DNA of 64,000 bases from FEN-1219 sp963817615 (GCA_963817615.1 CAWFPH010000002.1:248001-312000); one strand, 5' to 3'; counted from the first letter of the stretch, positions 54,400-63,793 are shown. The notes: generated by a model from the letters alone, not told the origin. Program-made: numbers and translations.

Positions 54400-54666
54400 T
54401 CAGCGCAACTGACTGTCTTTACTACCGCGCCGGTTGTAGCCGGTGAAGTGGCGGGTCTCTCGATCGGCCTCCTCCTGACACTTGAGACACAGGCGCACGC
54501 CCGGTAGCGCCTCGCGGCGCGCTTCGGGGATCGGCTCGGCGCACTGGTCGCAATGCGTGGCGCTCGGACCGTGCGGCAGGCGGCTCTTGGCGCGCGCGAC
54601 GCCGTCCTTCACGGTGTCGTCGATCTGATCTTGTACGGCGCCTTCGCGCGCCCAGCCGGTGGCCAT
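54400..54666 (-). CDS. DksA/TraR-family zinc-finger protein
   Basis: An 88-residue protein of the short DksA/TraR type (like YbiI). The four-cysteine zinc finger is CDQC, 17 residues, CLKC, followed by the family tail EEADRETRHFTGYNRRGSKD. Short relatives bind RNA polymerase's secondary channel and mimic DksA with ppGpp; some have other roles. The long coiled-coil tip of DksA is missing. ATG 54666 is the only suitable start. It is one of very few regulator-like genes in this window. Confidence 0.85.
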   Translation of the reverse strand: MATGWAREGAVQDQIDDTVKDGVARAKSRLPHGPSATHCDQCAEPIPEARREALPGVRLCLKCQEEADRETRHFTGYNRRGSKDSQLR

Positions 54667-54865
54667 GACGGTGCTCCGCGTTGATGTTCCGATGATAACC
54701 CGCGCGCTCGCCTCCCTGCCCGTCACGCTCCGCCTCAGATTTGGTTCCTGAAGTTCGACGCAGTCGGAGTGGCGCACCGGTTCTCGAATTTCAGCAGCGG
54801 GATCGGACTGTACTTGAACTCGGCATTCTGAGGTTTGCTCCGGCCGGGAGCGTCCTCGAGCGAGC

Positions 54866-56473
54866 TCAAACGCCCGCGCTCACGACGGTGCCGGTCGCAC
54901 CGGCGCCCGTCCTGGCCGCGAGCCGTGCGCGGAACTTCAGATGGCGGAGCCGGCTCCACTCGATCAGCGGGTGCCAGACGGCGGCCGTCAATCGATAGCG
55001 GATCAAAAGCTGCCAAACCCAATTCGACCGCTTGTAGAGATACGACATCGCGAGGTACGGAGGCACCGAGCGCCAATCCGCGGGCCGGCGGCGCCAGATC
55101 GACGCATGGGAGAAGAGCCGGCGGTAACACCACTCGTAGCCCGCTTGCAGCTCCTCCGCCGAGATGCGCGCGGGCTCGAACACCACGTGCGCCGTGTCAT
55201 AGAGGCTCCAGTCGCGGTGCACGATGCGGCCTTCGCGCTCGAGCTGACTGAACAGCGGCGTGCCCGGATACGGCGTGAGCAGATGAAACGTGGCGCATTC
55301 GAGTCGATTCGCCTCGATCCACTCGACGGTTCTCTCGAAGACGTCCGGTCCATCGTGATCGAAGCCGAGCACGAAGCTGCCGTTCACCTGGATCCCGTGG
55401 TCGTGGAGGATCCGCACGCGCCGCGCGTAGTCCGCGGGCACGGGCGTGCGCTTGCGCGCGTCGTCGAGATTCGCCGCGTTCAGCGACTCGAAGCCGATGA
55501 ACACGCCGGTGCAGCCGGCGAGCGCCATCTCCCGCACGAGCGACGGATCGTCCGTCACGTCGATCGTCAGCGCCGCGCTCCAGATGATGCCGAGCCGTTG
55601 CAAGCCGCCGCAGAGCTGGCGCAGATAGTCCGGCCTCGAACCGAGATTGTTGTCGACGAACACCGCATACGGTTGGCGGTCGGCCGCGATCTCGGCGACC
55701 ACTTGCTCGACGTCGCGCAGCCGATACGGCATGTGCAGACCGTCCGTCGAGAGGTAGCAGAACCCGCAGCGATTGTGGCAACCGCGAGTCGCGATCACGC
55801 TCGACGTCGTGAGGAAACCGTCGCGCGGCAGCAGATCGCGGCGCGGCGGCGGATCGTCGCGATAGGGACGCTTGTAGTCGCCGCGATAGACCGACTTCAG
55901 CGTGCCGGCTTCGGCGTCCGCGAGGATCTGCGGCCAGAGCTGCACGCCCTCGCCGATCGCGAGCGCGTCCGCATGCTCGGCGGCTTCCTCGGGCGCCGTG
56001 AGAACGTGCAAACCGCCGAGCACGACCTTCGCACCCCACCGGCGATAGTGAGCCGCGAGCTCGTAGGCGCGCTTCGCGAACGTGAGATGCACGGTGATCC
56101 CCACCACCTCGGGGAATGGATCGAGCGGCGGCGGACCCTGCAGCAGGTTCTCGTCCCAGTAGCGTAGCTCCCAGCTCGGCGGCGTCGCGGCCGCCGTCGC
56201 GGTGAGTGCGAGCGTCGGCGTCAGCACGTGCTTGCCGAAGCTTGCGTGGGGATCCTTCCGATAGAACGGATTGAGCAGCAGCGCGTAGCGGCGCCGCAGA
56301 GGTCCGGGAATGGCGTGCGCGTCCAACGCGGGAGCGACCGCCATGCGCCTCGGGAGCCAGCGCCCTCGGCGCGCGCGTGTAGCGAGCGCAGGACGCGCGC
56401 CGGCTTCGGCCACACCTCGCCCTTCGGACTTCGCTTCGGGACGCAGGTGGCCCGGATCGAATGGGTTGGTCAC
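54866..56473 (-). CDS. B12-binding-domain radical SAM protein
   Basis: A 535-residue enzyme with an N-terminal cobalamin-binding-type domain (VVGITVHLTFAKRAYELA, WGAKVVLGGLHVLTAPEEA) and a radical SAM core with the iron-sulfur motif ATRGCHNRCGFCYLS (CxxxCxxC). Later parts include FIGFESLNAANLDDARKR and NGSFVLGFDHDGPDVFERT, both typical of this class. Many members carry out methylation or ring rearrangement on lipids, cofactors or antibiotics. GTG 56473 follows GGGAG by five bases; ATG 56344 would remove an Ala/Arg-rich 43-residue head. No other gene of a pathway is next to it, so the substrate is unknown. Confidence 0.87.
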   Translation of the reverse strand: MTNPFDPGHLRPEAKSEGRGVAEAGARPALATRARRGRWLPRRMAVAPALDAHAIPGPLRRRYALLLNPFYRKDPHASFGKHVLTPTLALTATAAATPPSWELRYWDENLLQGPPPLDPFPEVVGITVHLTFAKRAYELAAHYRRWGAKVVLGGLHVLTAPEEAAEHADALAIGEGVQLWPQILADAEAGTLKSVYRGDYKRPYRDDPPPRRDLLPRDGFLTTSSVIATRGCHNRCGFCYLSTDGLHMPYRLRDVEQVVAEIAADRQPYAVFVDNNLGSRPDYLRQLCGGLQRLGIIWSAALTIDVTDDPSLVREMALAGCTGVFIGFESLNAANLDDARKRTPVPADYARRVRILHDHGIQVNGSFVLGFDHDGPDVFERTVEWIEANRLECATFHLLTPYPGTPLFSQLEREGRIVHRDWSLYDTAHVVFEPARISAEELQAGYEWCYRRLFSHASIWRRRPADWRSVPPYLAMSYLYKRSNWVWQLLIRYRLTAAVWHPLIEWSRLRHLKFRARLAARTGAGATGTVVSAGV

Positions 56474-56638
56474 TTCGACTCCCGTGAACTTGCCGCAATG
56501 CGAGCCGCGCTCATTCGAGCGAGAGGGCTCGGCAATGGTCCGCAGTGGACTCGTCTATGTCAAGTACTTTTCAATACAAAGTACTAGCTGTGGAGTCGAA
56601 CGACGGCATTGGCCGGCCTGGAAAAGGGCCGAACGGTC

Positions 56639-59600
56639 CTAACGAACGGGGAACGGGTTGACGGGCGTCTCCGCCGCGGGCTCGGGCGCGGTGTCGGTGG
56701 CGCCGTGCTCGACGAGCCGCACGCGCGGCACACGCGCGAATCTTCCCGCGAGCTTCCGGCAGAGCACATAGAACAGCGGCGTGAACACGAGCCCGAACAG
56801 GGTGACGCCGAGCATGCCGAAGAACACGGCCACGCCCAGCGCCTGACGCAGCTCGGCGCCGGGCCCACTGCCGAACGCGAGCGGAATCACGCCGAAGACG
56901 AAAGCGGCCGAAGTCATCAAGATCGGCCGGAGGCGCGTCTTCGCCGCCGCAATGGCGGCGTCGACCGCCGTGAGCCCGCGCTCCTCGCCCTGACGCGCGA
57001 ACTCGACGATCAGGATGGCGTTCTTGGCGGCGAGGCCGATCAGCACGACCATGCCGATCTGCGTGAGGATGTTGTTGTCCATGCCGCGCGCATTCACGCC
57101 GAGCATCGCCGCGAGCAGGCACATCGGCACGATCAGAATCACGGCGAGCGGCAGCGTGAGGCTCTCGTAGAGCGCGGCGAGGAAGATGAACACGAACACC
57201 ACGCCCAGCACGAACGCGAGCGCCCCGGAATCGCCCGAGATCCGCTGCTGGTACGCGAGCCCGGTCCACTCGAAGCTCATACCGGCCGGCAGCACTTCGC
57301 GCGCGAGACGCTCCATCGCCGCGATCGCCTGGCCGGAGGAATACCCGAGCGCCGTGTCGCCCTGGATGTCCGCGGCGGGATAGAGGTTGTAGCGCATCAC
57401 GCGGTAGGGCGCGGTCGCCGGCTGCAATTTCGCGATCGCGTCGAGCGGGACCATGGCGCCCGACGCCGAGCGCGTCTTGAGCTGCCCCACCCACTCCTGG
57501 TCCTGCCGGTAGCTCGTGTCGCCCTGGGCAATCACCTGGAACGTGTGGCCGAGCAGATTGATGTTGTTCACGTAGGTGCCCGCGAGATAGGTCTGCAGCG
57601 TCGTGAACACGTTGCGCACCGGCACACCGAGCATTTCGGCCTTGTCGCGGTCGACGACTGCGTCGAGGGTGGGGTTGCGCGTGTTGAAGTTGCTGAACGC
57701 GAGCGAGATGGCCGGGTCCGCCGTGGCGGCCTCCGTGAGCCGCTGCACCGCGGCCTCGAGCGCGCGATAGCCGAACCCGCCGCGGTCCTCGATCATCATC
57801 TGGAAGCCGCCATTGTTGCCCATGCCACGCACGGAGGCGGGATTCACCACGCGGATCTCGGCGGCCGTGATGCCGGAGAGCCGCTTGCGCAGGTCCGCGG
57901 CGATCACGTTAGCGGTGAGTCCCTTCGGCAATCGCTCCTCGAACGGCTTGAAGACGGCCCACATCTGGCCCGAGTTCGTCGCAGGGCTGAACGTGATGCC
58001 GTCCATGCCGGAGTAGGCGGACACGGACGAGACACCGGGCGTGCCGAGCACGATCGGGATCACCTGCTGCACGACCGCGTCCGTGCTCGCGAGGCTCGTG
58101 CCGGGCGGCATCGTGACGGACATCGAGACATTGGCCTGATCCTGCGCCGGAATGAAGCCGCGCGGCGTGTCGAGCACACGCCAACCCGTGAGCACGAGCA
58201 GGCCCGCGTACAGCACGACGAGCACGGCGCCGCGGCGCAAGCACGCGCCCGTCACGCGCGCATAGCCGCCCGAGAGCCGCTCGAGCCAGCCGTTCGCGCG
58301 CTCGCCGAGCGCGTAGAGCCGCTTGCCGGCGCCGGTCCGCACGAGCGTCGCGTCGTGCGGCTTCAGGATCACGGCCGCCAGCGCCGGCGACAGCGTCAGG
58401 GATACGATCAGCGAGATGGCCGTGGCGGATGCGATCGTGAGCGCGAATTGCTTGTAGAACGCGCCCGCGATTCCGCCGAGGAACGCAGTCGGCACGAACA
58501 CCGCGACGAGCACGAGCGCGATGCCGATCAGCGCGCCGCCGACCTCGTCCATCGTGACGTGCGCGGCCTCGCGCGGCGCCATGCCGGCACGCAGGTGGCG
58601 CTCCGCGTTCTCGACCACGACGATCGCGTCGTCCACCACGATGCCGATCGACAGCACCAGGCCGAACATCGACAGGTTGTTCAGCGAGAACCCGAACAAC
58701 GACATGATCGTGAAAGTGCCGATCAGCGATATCGGAATGGCGAGCAGCGGGATGATCGCGGTACGCCAGCGCTGCAGGAACAGCACCACGACGACCACGG
58801 CGAGGATCATCGCCTCGAGCAGCGTGTGCCGCACGGCCTCCACCGCGGCCTGCGTGAACGCGACGGGGTTGTAGATGATCTCGTAGCCGACGCCGGGCGG
58901 GAACTGGGTTTTCAGCTCCTCCATCGTGGTCTTGATGTTGTCCCAGGTCTCGAGCGCGTTCGTATTCGGCGCTTGCTGCACGCTGAGCGACACGGCGGGG
59001 TCGAGGCTCTTGTACGCGTTCACCGCGTAGTTCTGCGCGCCGAGCTCGACGCGCGCGACGTCGCCGATGCGCGTGACGCGGCCTTGTGCGTCGCGCTTGA
59101 TGATCGCGTCCGCGAACTCCTCGGGCGTGTCGAGCCGGCCCTGGGCGCGGATGTTGAGCTGATACGCGGCAGGACTGTCGTTGAACGGCGGACCGCCGAC
59201 CGCGCCGCCCGCCACCTGCAGATTGTTGTTGCGCAGTGCGGCGACGATCTCCTCGACCGTCAAGTCGCGCGCGGCCGCCCGCTCGGGATCGATCCACACG
59301 CGCATCGCATAGTCACGCGCCGCGTTCGTGTTCACGTCGCCCACGCCCGGCGTGCGCAGCAGCCGCTCGCGCACCTGCAGATTCGCGTAGTTCGCGATGT
59401 ACTTGCGATCGACGCTCGAGTCGGTCGCGAACATGTGCACGATCAGCAAGATGTCCGTCGAGCCTTTGCGCACGGTGATGCCGAGGTCGCGCACCGTTTG
59501 CGGCAGCTGCGGCAGCACCGACTGGATGCGGTTCTGCACGTCCACCTGGGCGATGTCGACGTTCGTGCCGTTCTTGAACGTCACGGTGATCGACACGCGT

Positions 59601-59863
59601 CCCTCGCTCGTCGACGACGACGACATGTAGAGCATGTCGGTGATGCCGTTGATCTGCTGCTCGAGCGGCGCTGCAACGGTGTCCGCGATCTCCTCCGCGG
59701 TCGCTCCGGGATAGAGCGCGTTCACGGAGACCGTGGGCGGCGCGATCTGCGGATACTGGTCGACCGGTAGCGTGAGGTAGGCCATGACGCCGGTCAGCGT
59801 GATGACCACCGACACGGCGGCCGCGAAGATCGGGCGGTCGATGAAGAAGTGCGAGAAGCGCAT
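56639..59863 (-). CDS. RND efflux pump inner-membrane transporter (AcrB/MexB type)
   Basis: A 1074-residue HAE1-family proton/drug antiporter. It has twelve transmembrane helices, two large periplasmic loops and the proton-relay pair in TM4 (GIVVDDAIVVVENAER). Other marks are FFIDRPIFAAAVSVVI at the front, GFIPAQDQANVSMSV and LVLIGLAAKNAILIVEFARQ, ending in a 25-residue Pro/Ala-rich tail. Its start lies nine bases after the adaptor stop, so the two form one operon. No outer-membrane factor gene lies beside them, so a TolC/OprM-type channel must come from elsewhere. Substrates cannot be read from the sequence. Confidence 0.95.
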   Translation of the reverse strand: MRFSHFFIDRPIFAAAVSVVITLTGVMAYLTLPVDQYPQIAPPTVSVNALYPGATAEEIADTVAAPLEQQINGITDMLYMSSSSTSEGRVSITVTFKNGTNVDIAQVDVQNRIQSVLPQLPQTVRDLGITVRKGSTDILLIVHMFATDSSVDRKYIANYANLQVRERLLRTPGVGDVNTNAARDYAMRVWIDPERAAARDLTVEEIVAALRNNNLQVAGGAVGGPPFNDSPAAYQLNIRAQGRLDTPEEFADAIIKRDAQGRVTRIGDVARVELGAQNYAVNAYKSLDPAVSLSVQQAPNTNALETWDNIKTTMEELKTQFPPGVGYEIIYNPVAFTQAAVEAVRHTLLEAMILAVVVVVLFLQRWRTAIIPLLAIPISLIGTFTIMSLFGFSLNNLSMFGLVLSIGIVVDDAIVVVENAERHLRAGMAPREAAHVTMDEVGGALIGIALVLVAVFVPTAFLGGIAGAFYKQFALTIASATAISLIVSLTLSPALAAVILKPHDATLVRTGAGKRLYALGERANGWLERLSGGYARVTGACLRRGAVLVVLYAGLLVLTGWRVLDTPRGFIPAQDQANVSMSVTMPPGTSLASTDAVVQQVIPIVLGTPGVSSVSAYSGMDGITFSPATNSGQMWAVFKPFEERLPKGLTANVIAADLRKRLSGITAAEIRVVNPASVRGMGNNGGFQMMIEDRGGFGYRALEAAVQRLTEAATADPAISLAFSNFNTRNPTLDAVVDRDKAEMLGVPVRNVFTTLQTYLAGTYVNNINLLGHTFQVIAQGDTSYRQDQEWVGQLKTRSASGAMVPLDAIAKLQPATAPYRVMRYNLYPAADIQGDTALGYSSGQAIAAMERLAREVLPAGMSFEWTGLAYQQRISGDSGALAFVLGVVFVFIFLAALYESLTLPLAVILIVPMCLLAAMLGVNARGMDNNILTQIGMVVLIGLAAKNAILIVEFARQGEERGLTAVDAAIAAAKTRLRPILMTSAAFVFGVIPLAFGSGPGAELRQALGVAVFFGMLGVTLFGLVFTPLFYVLCRKLAGRFARVPRVRLVEHGATDTAPEPAAETPVNPFPVR

Positions 59864-59872
59864 GCGTGCGGC

Positions 59873-61156
59873 TCAGCGTGCGCCCGCGGGCGCTCCGCCC
59901 GAAGCGTCGCCGGGGATGCTGCTCGCGCCGCCGCTCGGCGCGACGCCGGCGTTCGGCGCGCGGCCCGAAGGGCCGCCGGGCGACGCGCTCGATGAGCCGC
60001 TCGGCGCATCCGGCAGCGATAGCGTGCTGTCCTCGCCGAGCGAGACGCCGGTCGGGAACGCCGTGACGACGCCCTCCTTCACGCTCACCCGGCGGCCCGG
60101 ACGAGCGCGCTGCACACCGCTGATCACGATGCGATCCTCGGCCGCAATACCGTCGAGGATCACGCGCAGCCCACCGATCAGGCGCCCGGGCCGCACGACT
60201 TTCTGCCCGACCGTGCCCTCGCGGTCGACGACGTAGACGACCTGGCGCATCTGATCCGTGACCACGGACTGATCGGGCACGAGCAGCGCATCGAACGGCT
60301 GTGTGGCGTAGAGGCGCATCTGCCCGAACATGCCGGGCGAGATGAAGCCGTCGGGATTGTCGACCACCGCCCGCAGCCGAATCGTGCCCGAGCTGCGGTC
60401 GAGCGCGTTGTCGAGGAAGTCGACCCGGCCCTTCCAACGGTACGCCGTCTCGTCCTGCAAGCGGATGTCGACGGGCCGCTCGCGCGCCCCCTTCGCCTCG
60501 CGCTTGTACTTCAGCAGCGCGGACTCCGGCACGTCGAACACGAAGCGGATCGGATTCTCGCTGACGATCGTGGTCAGCACGGTCGTGTCGGCGGTCACGA
60601 TGTTGCCCGGGGCCAAGCGCCGATACGATACGCGGCCGGTCAGCGGCGCGGTCACGCGCGTGAACGACAGGTCGAGCGCCTTCATCTGCACGGCCGCTTC
60701 GGCCGCGTCGACGTCGGCGGCGGCCTTGAGCTTCGCGGCCATGCGGACCTCGGTCTCCGACTCGCTCACGAGCTTCTTGCCGACCAGCGCCTGCGCGCGC
60801 TCGAGCTCCGCGTCGGCGTTCGCGAGCTGCGCGCGCGCGCCGGCGACTTCCGCCTTCGCCTCGGCGACCTCCGCGGCGTAAGGCCGTGGATCGATCACGA
60901 ACAACAGATCGCCCTCGTGCACCACCTGGCCGTCGTCGAAATGGACGGACTCGATCACGCCGGAGACCCGCGGCCGCACCTCCACGGCATCGACCGGCTC
61001 GAAGCGGCCCGAGTAGTCGTCCCAATCCGTCACGCGCTTCGAGAGGGGTGTGGCCACCTCCACCTCGGGCAACGCCTGGGGCGGCGGCGCGGGCCGGCTG
61101 CACGCGGCGCACAGCGCCGCGCAAGTGACGGCCAACGAGACGAAGGCTATTCTCAT
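59873..61156 (-). CDS. RND efflux periplasmic adaptor lipoprotein
   Basis: Membrane-fusion protein (427 aa). Lipoprotein signal: VTCAALCAACSR, with the lipidated Cys near residue 19. Biotinyl-lipoyl-like halves are present (VEVRPRVSGVIESVHFDDGQ and FTRVTAPLTGRVSYRRLAPG) around an alpha-hairpin of about 65 residues (AEVAEAKAEVAGARAQLANA), then a beta-barrel. The last 50 residues are a Gly/Ser/Pro-rich tail not found in AcrA and probably disordered. First gene of the pump operon. It links the transporter to an outer-membrane channel in the periplasm. Confidence 0.93.
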   Translation of the reverse strand: MRIAFVSLAVTCAALCAACSRPAPPPQALPEVEVATPLSKRVTDWDDYSGRFEPVDAVEVRPRVSGVIESVHFDDGQVVHEGDLLFVIDPRPYAAEVAEAKAEVAGARAQLANADAELERAQALVGKKLVSESETEVRMAAKLKAAADVDAAEAAVQMKALDLSFTRVTAPLTGRVSYRRLAPGNIVTADTTVLTTIVSENPIRFVFDVPESALLKYKREAKGARERPVDIRLQDETAYRWKGRVDFLDNALDRSSGTIRLRAVVDNPDGFISPGMFGQMRLYATQPFDALLVPDQSVVTDQMRQVVYVVDREGTVGQKVVRPGRLIGGLRVILDGIAAEDRIVISGVQRARPGRRVSVKEGVVTAFPTGVSLGEDSTLSLPDAPSGSSSASPGGPSGRAPNAGVAPSGGASSIPGDASGGAPAGAR

Positions 61157-61187
61157 CGTTCTAAGGTCGCCTGCTCGGGCGTAGCCG

Positions 61188-61574
61188 CTAACAATAGCAG
61201 GCGCGAAGGGAAAGCAAATCCCTTCTCGGTTCGAGCGGATGCCCGCCGCGCGAGCATGGGCACGGCCGGTATCGATGCCACCCGCCACGGCGGCGCTGCG
61301 CCCGGCCAGCTAGGGGGGGCGAATGATCGAACGTGTAGTCGCCGAGCACGCGCTCCGCCGCGCCGTCCACGGCGACGAGGCGCACGCGCTGCTGCGCATG
61401 ACCGGGCACGCGCGGCCGCGCGGCGCTAGGCACCCACGTCACGTCGTCCGCTGCAGGATCGAACGCCACATCGTTCACGCGCAGCGTGCCGGCCTTCGGA
61501 TCGTGAATCGGCAGGTCGAGGCTATACTCGCGCACGCGCAGCCCCCCGCAGCGGTCGCGCGCGAAAACATGCAA
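61188..61574 (-). CDS. Hypothetical protein, doubtful C-terminal half
   Basis: The first 85 residues look like a real protein (DLPIHDPKAGTLRVNDVAF, VPSAARPRVPGHAQQRVRLV). The rest is Arg/Cys/Pro-rich and resembles non-coding DNA. The change occurs at a run of seven C (minus strand) near 61313-61319. Losing one C would end the protein at once. The N-terminus has no signal peptide. No known family is recognised. The gene begins two bases from a strong stem-loop shared with the divergent ODP gene. Confidence 0.35.
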   Translation of the reverse strand: MHVFARDRCGGLRVREYSLDLPIHDPKAGTLRVNDVAFDPAADDVTWVPSAARPRVPGHAQQRVRLVAVDGAAERVLGDYTFDHSPPLAGRAQRRRGGWHRYRPCPCSRGGHPLEPRRDLLSLRACYC

Positions 61575-61575
61575 C

Positions 61576-61608
61576 GGGGTGTAGCGAGCTACGGTCTCGT
61601 TACACCCC
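61576..61608 (+). promoter_or_regulatory. 13-bp stem-loop in the leader of the diiron protein gene
   Basis: Arms of 13 bases (GGGGTGTAGCGAG and CTCGTTACACCCC) with a 7-base loop. One position pairs G with T, so the structure is stronger in RNA copied from this strand than from the other, where the same position is an A/C mismatch. It lies 26 bases before the ATG at 61635. It could be a terminator of an upstream transcript or a control element of this gene. Confidence 0.6.
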
Positions 61609-61624
61609 TAGCACTCTAAAGTGG

Positions 61625-61634
61625 GAGACGTCTC
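61625..61634. promoter_or_regulatory. Perfect palindrome GAGACGTCTC on the ribosome site
   Basis: A perfect 10-bp palindrome ends directly before ATG 61635 and overlaps the GGGAG ribosome site. A CACT/AGTG hairpin is just upstream at 61612-61623. A DNA operator or an RNA structure hiding the ribosome site are both possible. Confidence 0.5.
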
Positions 61635-62432
61635 ATGATCACGAATACGCAGTCGGGCACGAACATCGAGGAGATCGCGACCGGGATTTTTCGCATCAAC
61701 ACGCCGGTCGCGCTGCCGGGCGGCGAAGGCTTCAACTTCAATCAGTATCTGATCGTCGACGACGCACCGCTGCTGTTTCACACGGGGCTGAGGCAACTCT
61801 TTCCGCTCGTGAGCGAGGCGATCGGTGCAGTGCTGCCGCTCGAGCGGCTGGCGTACGTGGGCCTCTCCCACTTCGAGGCCGACGAATGCGGCGCGCTGAA
61901 CGCATTCCTCGCGGCCGCACCGAACGCGGTGCCGCTCTGTGGTCAGTTGGCGGCGATGGTCTCGGTCGGCGACTACGCCGACCGCGCGCCGCGCGCGCTC
62001 GCGGACGGCGAGGAGCTCGTGCTCGGAACGCACACGATCCGCTGGTTCGACACACCGCACGTCCCTCATGCCTGGGAGTGCGGGCTCATGCTCGATGTCG
62101 CGACGGACACCTTCTTTTGCGGCGATCTGTTCACGCAAGGCGGCGCCGGTGAGGATGCGTTGACCGAGCGCGACATCCTCGGGCCGAGCGAGGCATTCCG
62201 CAAACCGCTCGACTACTTCGCGCACGCGCCGCAGACGCAAGCCGTGCTCGAGCGGCTCGCACGCGAGGCGCCCACGACGCTCGCGTGCATGCACGGCAGC
62301 GCTTGGCGCGGCGACGGCGCGCGTCTGCTGCGCGAGCTGGCCGCGACGCTGGCCGCGACGACCGGCGACGAAGGCGGGCCGGAGCGTCGCGATCCGAGCT
62401 CGCAGCGGCCGCTCGCCGCGACCGGATCGTAA
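61635..62432 (+). CDS. ODP-type diiron metallo-beta-lactamase-fold protein
   Basis: A 265-residue protein with the metal ligand pattern of flavodiiron proteins and ODP domains: SHFEADECG (His79, Glu81, Asp83), then PHVPHAW (His142 or His145), GDLF (Asp164) and MHGSAW (His220). This HxExD pattern, instead of HxHxDH, indicates a diiron site that binds O2 or NO. There is no flavodoxin domain, so it is a single-domain ODP sensor or reductase needing a partner. ATG 61635 follows GGGAG in a palindrome. The last 30 residues are disordered. It is isolated from other redox genes. Confidence 0.82.
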   Translation: MITNTQSGTNIEEIATGIFRINTPVALPGGEGFNFNQYLIVDDAPLLFHTGLRQLFPLVSEAIGAVLPLERLAYVGLSHFEADECGALNAFLAAAPNAVPLCGQLAAMVSVGDYADRAPRALADGEELVLGTHTIRWFDTPHVPHAWECGLMLDVATDTFFCGDLFTQGGAGEDALTERDILGPSEAFRKPLDYFAHAPQTQAVLERLAREAPTTLACMHGSAWRGDGARLLRELAATLAATTGDEGGPERRDPSSQRPLAATGS

Positions 62433-62509
62433 CTACAGCGTAGTAGGTGGCGGCACGCGGCGCGCCGTCGCCGCTTGCGCCGATGCGTTGCGTCGTGGCG
62501 CTGCAGCCT

Positions 62510-63793
62510 TCAGCGCGTCTCCGCGCTGCGCGCCTCCGCAGCGCTCCGGCTGCCGCCGATCTCCACGCCCTCCCGCGGTCCCGCGCGTGTCATGAACGCG
62601 CACAGATTTGCGAGAACGGACGCCACGAGCATCGTGTACGCCATCGGCCGCAACGTGCTATCGAAGAAAATACCGGACACCGCACCGAACAGCGACGCGA
62701 GCCCGAACAAGAGCGTCGTGTACAGCGACGACGCGCTGCCCGCGAGCCTGCCGAAGTTGCGCATGTACTGCGACGAGCCCGCCGGGCCGGCCAGGCCGAA
62801 GCTGCCGACGATCACGGCCACGGACACCACGACGTACCAGATCGAGCCCGCGTCGAGCGCAACCGCGGACGCGAGGAACACGGCCGCCGCCAGCTGCACG
62901 GCAAGCCCCAGCCGGAACTGTCCGGGCGCGCGGTCCGGCGTCAAATGCCGCATGTTGTAGAGATTCGTCGCGATCATGCCGATCACGCCGACGCCGAAGT
63001 AGAACGGAAAAGCGGTTTCCGACACGCCGAAGTGCTGGATGTAGGCGAACGACGCGTTCGTCAAGAACGTCATGAAGCAGCTCGCGCCGAACGCCATTGC
63101 GAAGGCGTAGACCATCGGGCTTCGGCCGCGCTCGTCGCGGAATACGAGCACCTCGCCGCACTGGCGGATCGTCCTCCACACCGAGAGCTGGCTCCAGTGC
63201 CCGGGCCTGGTCTCGGGCACGGCAAGCCAATAATACGTGCCGAGCGCGCCCGCGTACGCGGCCTTGAAGAAGAAGATCGAGGGCCAACCGAAGCGCAACA
63301 GCGCTGCGCCGAGCGACGGCGCGATCACGGGCGAGGCCAGCATCGTGAGCATGACCATCGCCATGCGCTTGCCGAGCTCGTCCACGTGGTAGACATCGCG
63401 CACGATTGCCCAGCAAATCACGGTGGAGAAGCCGCCGCCGATCGCCTGGACGAAACGCAGCGCCTCCACCTGTTGCACGGTCCTGGCAAAGCCGATCGCG
63501 ATCGCCGCAAGCGCGAACACCGATAGGCCGATCATGCCGACGCGCTTGCGGCCGATCTGGTCCGAGAACGCGCCGCCGAAGAATTGGCCGAACCCGTAGC
63601 CCACGAGGTACAGGCTGATCGTGTTGTTCATCGCGACGATGCCGACGTGGAAGCTCTGCGCCATCGCGGGCATTGCGGGCAGATAAGCGTCCAGGCTTAG
63701 CGCACCAAGCGCGACCAACGCGCCGACGAAAACGATCAGATGCTTCGGCAGCTTGAGATCGTGCGCGGCCGGGTTGGAAAGCGGTGGATTCAT
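62510..63793 (-). CDS. MFS transporter, Bcr/CflA-type
   Basis: A 427-residue major-facilitator drug transporter with 12 transmembrane segments. It has the Bcr/CflA first helix (LGALSLDAYLPAMPAM), the loop motif GGAFSDQIGRKRVGM and LRFVQAIGGGFSTVICWAIVRD on TM4. Substrates of this group include bicyclomycin, chloramphenicol and sulfonamides, but specificity cannot be read here. ATG 63793 is the first good start. It is single, convergent with the ODP gene. The last 30 residues are Arg/Glu-rich cytoplasm. Confidence 0.9.
   Translation of the reverse strand: MNPPLSNPAAHDLKLPKHLIVFVGALVALGALSLDAYLPAMPAMAQSFHVGIVAMNNTISLYLVGYGFGQFFGGAFSDQIGRKRVGMIGLSVFALAAIAIGFARTVQQVEALRFVQAIGGGFSTVICWAIVRDVYHVDELGKRMAMVMLTMLASPVIAPSLGAALLRFGWPSIFFFKAAYAGALGTYYWLAVPETRPGHWSQLSVWRTIRQCGEVLVFRDERGRSPMVYAFAMAFGASCFMTFLTNASFAYIQHFGVSETAFPFYFGVGVIGMIATNLYNMRHLTPDRAPGQFRLGLAVQLAAAVFLASAVALDAGSIWYVVVSVAVIVGSFGLAGPAGSSQYMRNFGRLAGSASSLYTTLLFGLASLFGAVSGIFFDSTLRPMAYTMLVASVLANLCAFMTRAGPREGVEIGGSRSAAEARSAETR

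Noticed and set aside
56609..59770. Plus-strand open frame of about 1050 codons opposite the RND transporter
   Set aside because: It is antisense to a clear AcrB-type gene, has an Arg/His/Asp-rich composition with no domain, and arises because high GC makes stop codons rare.
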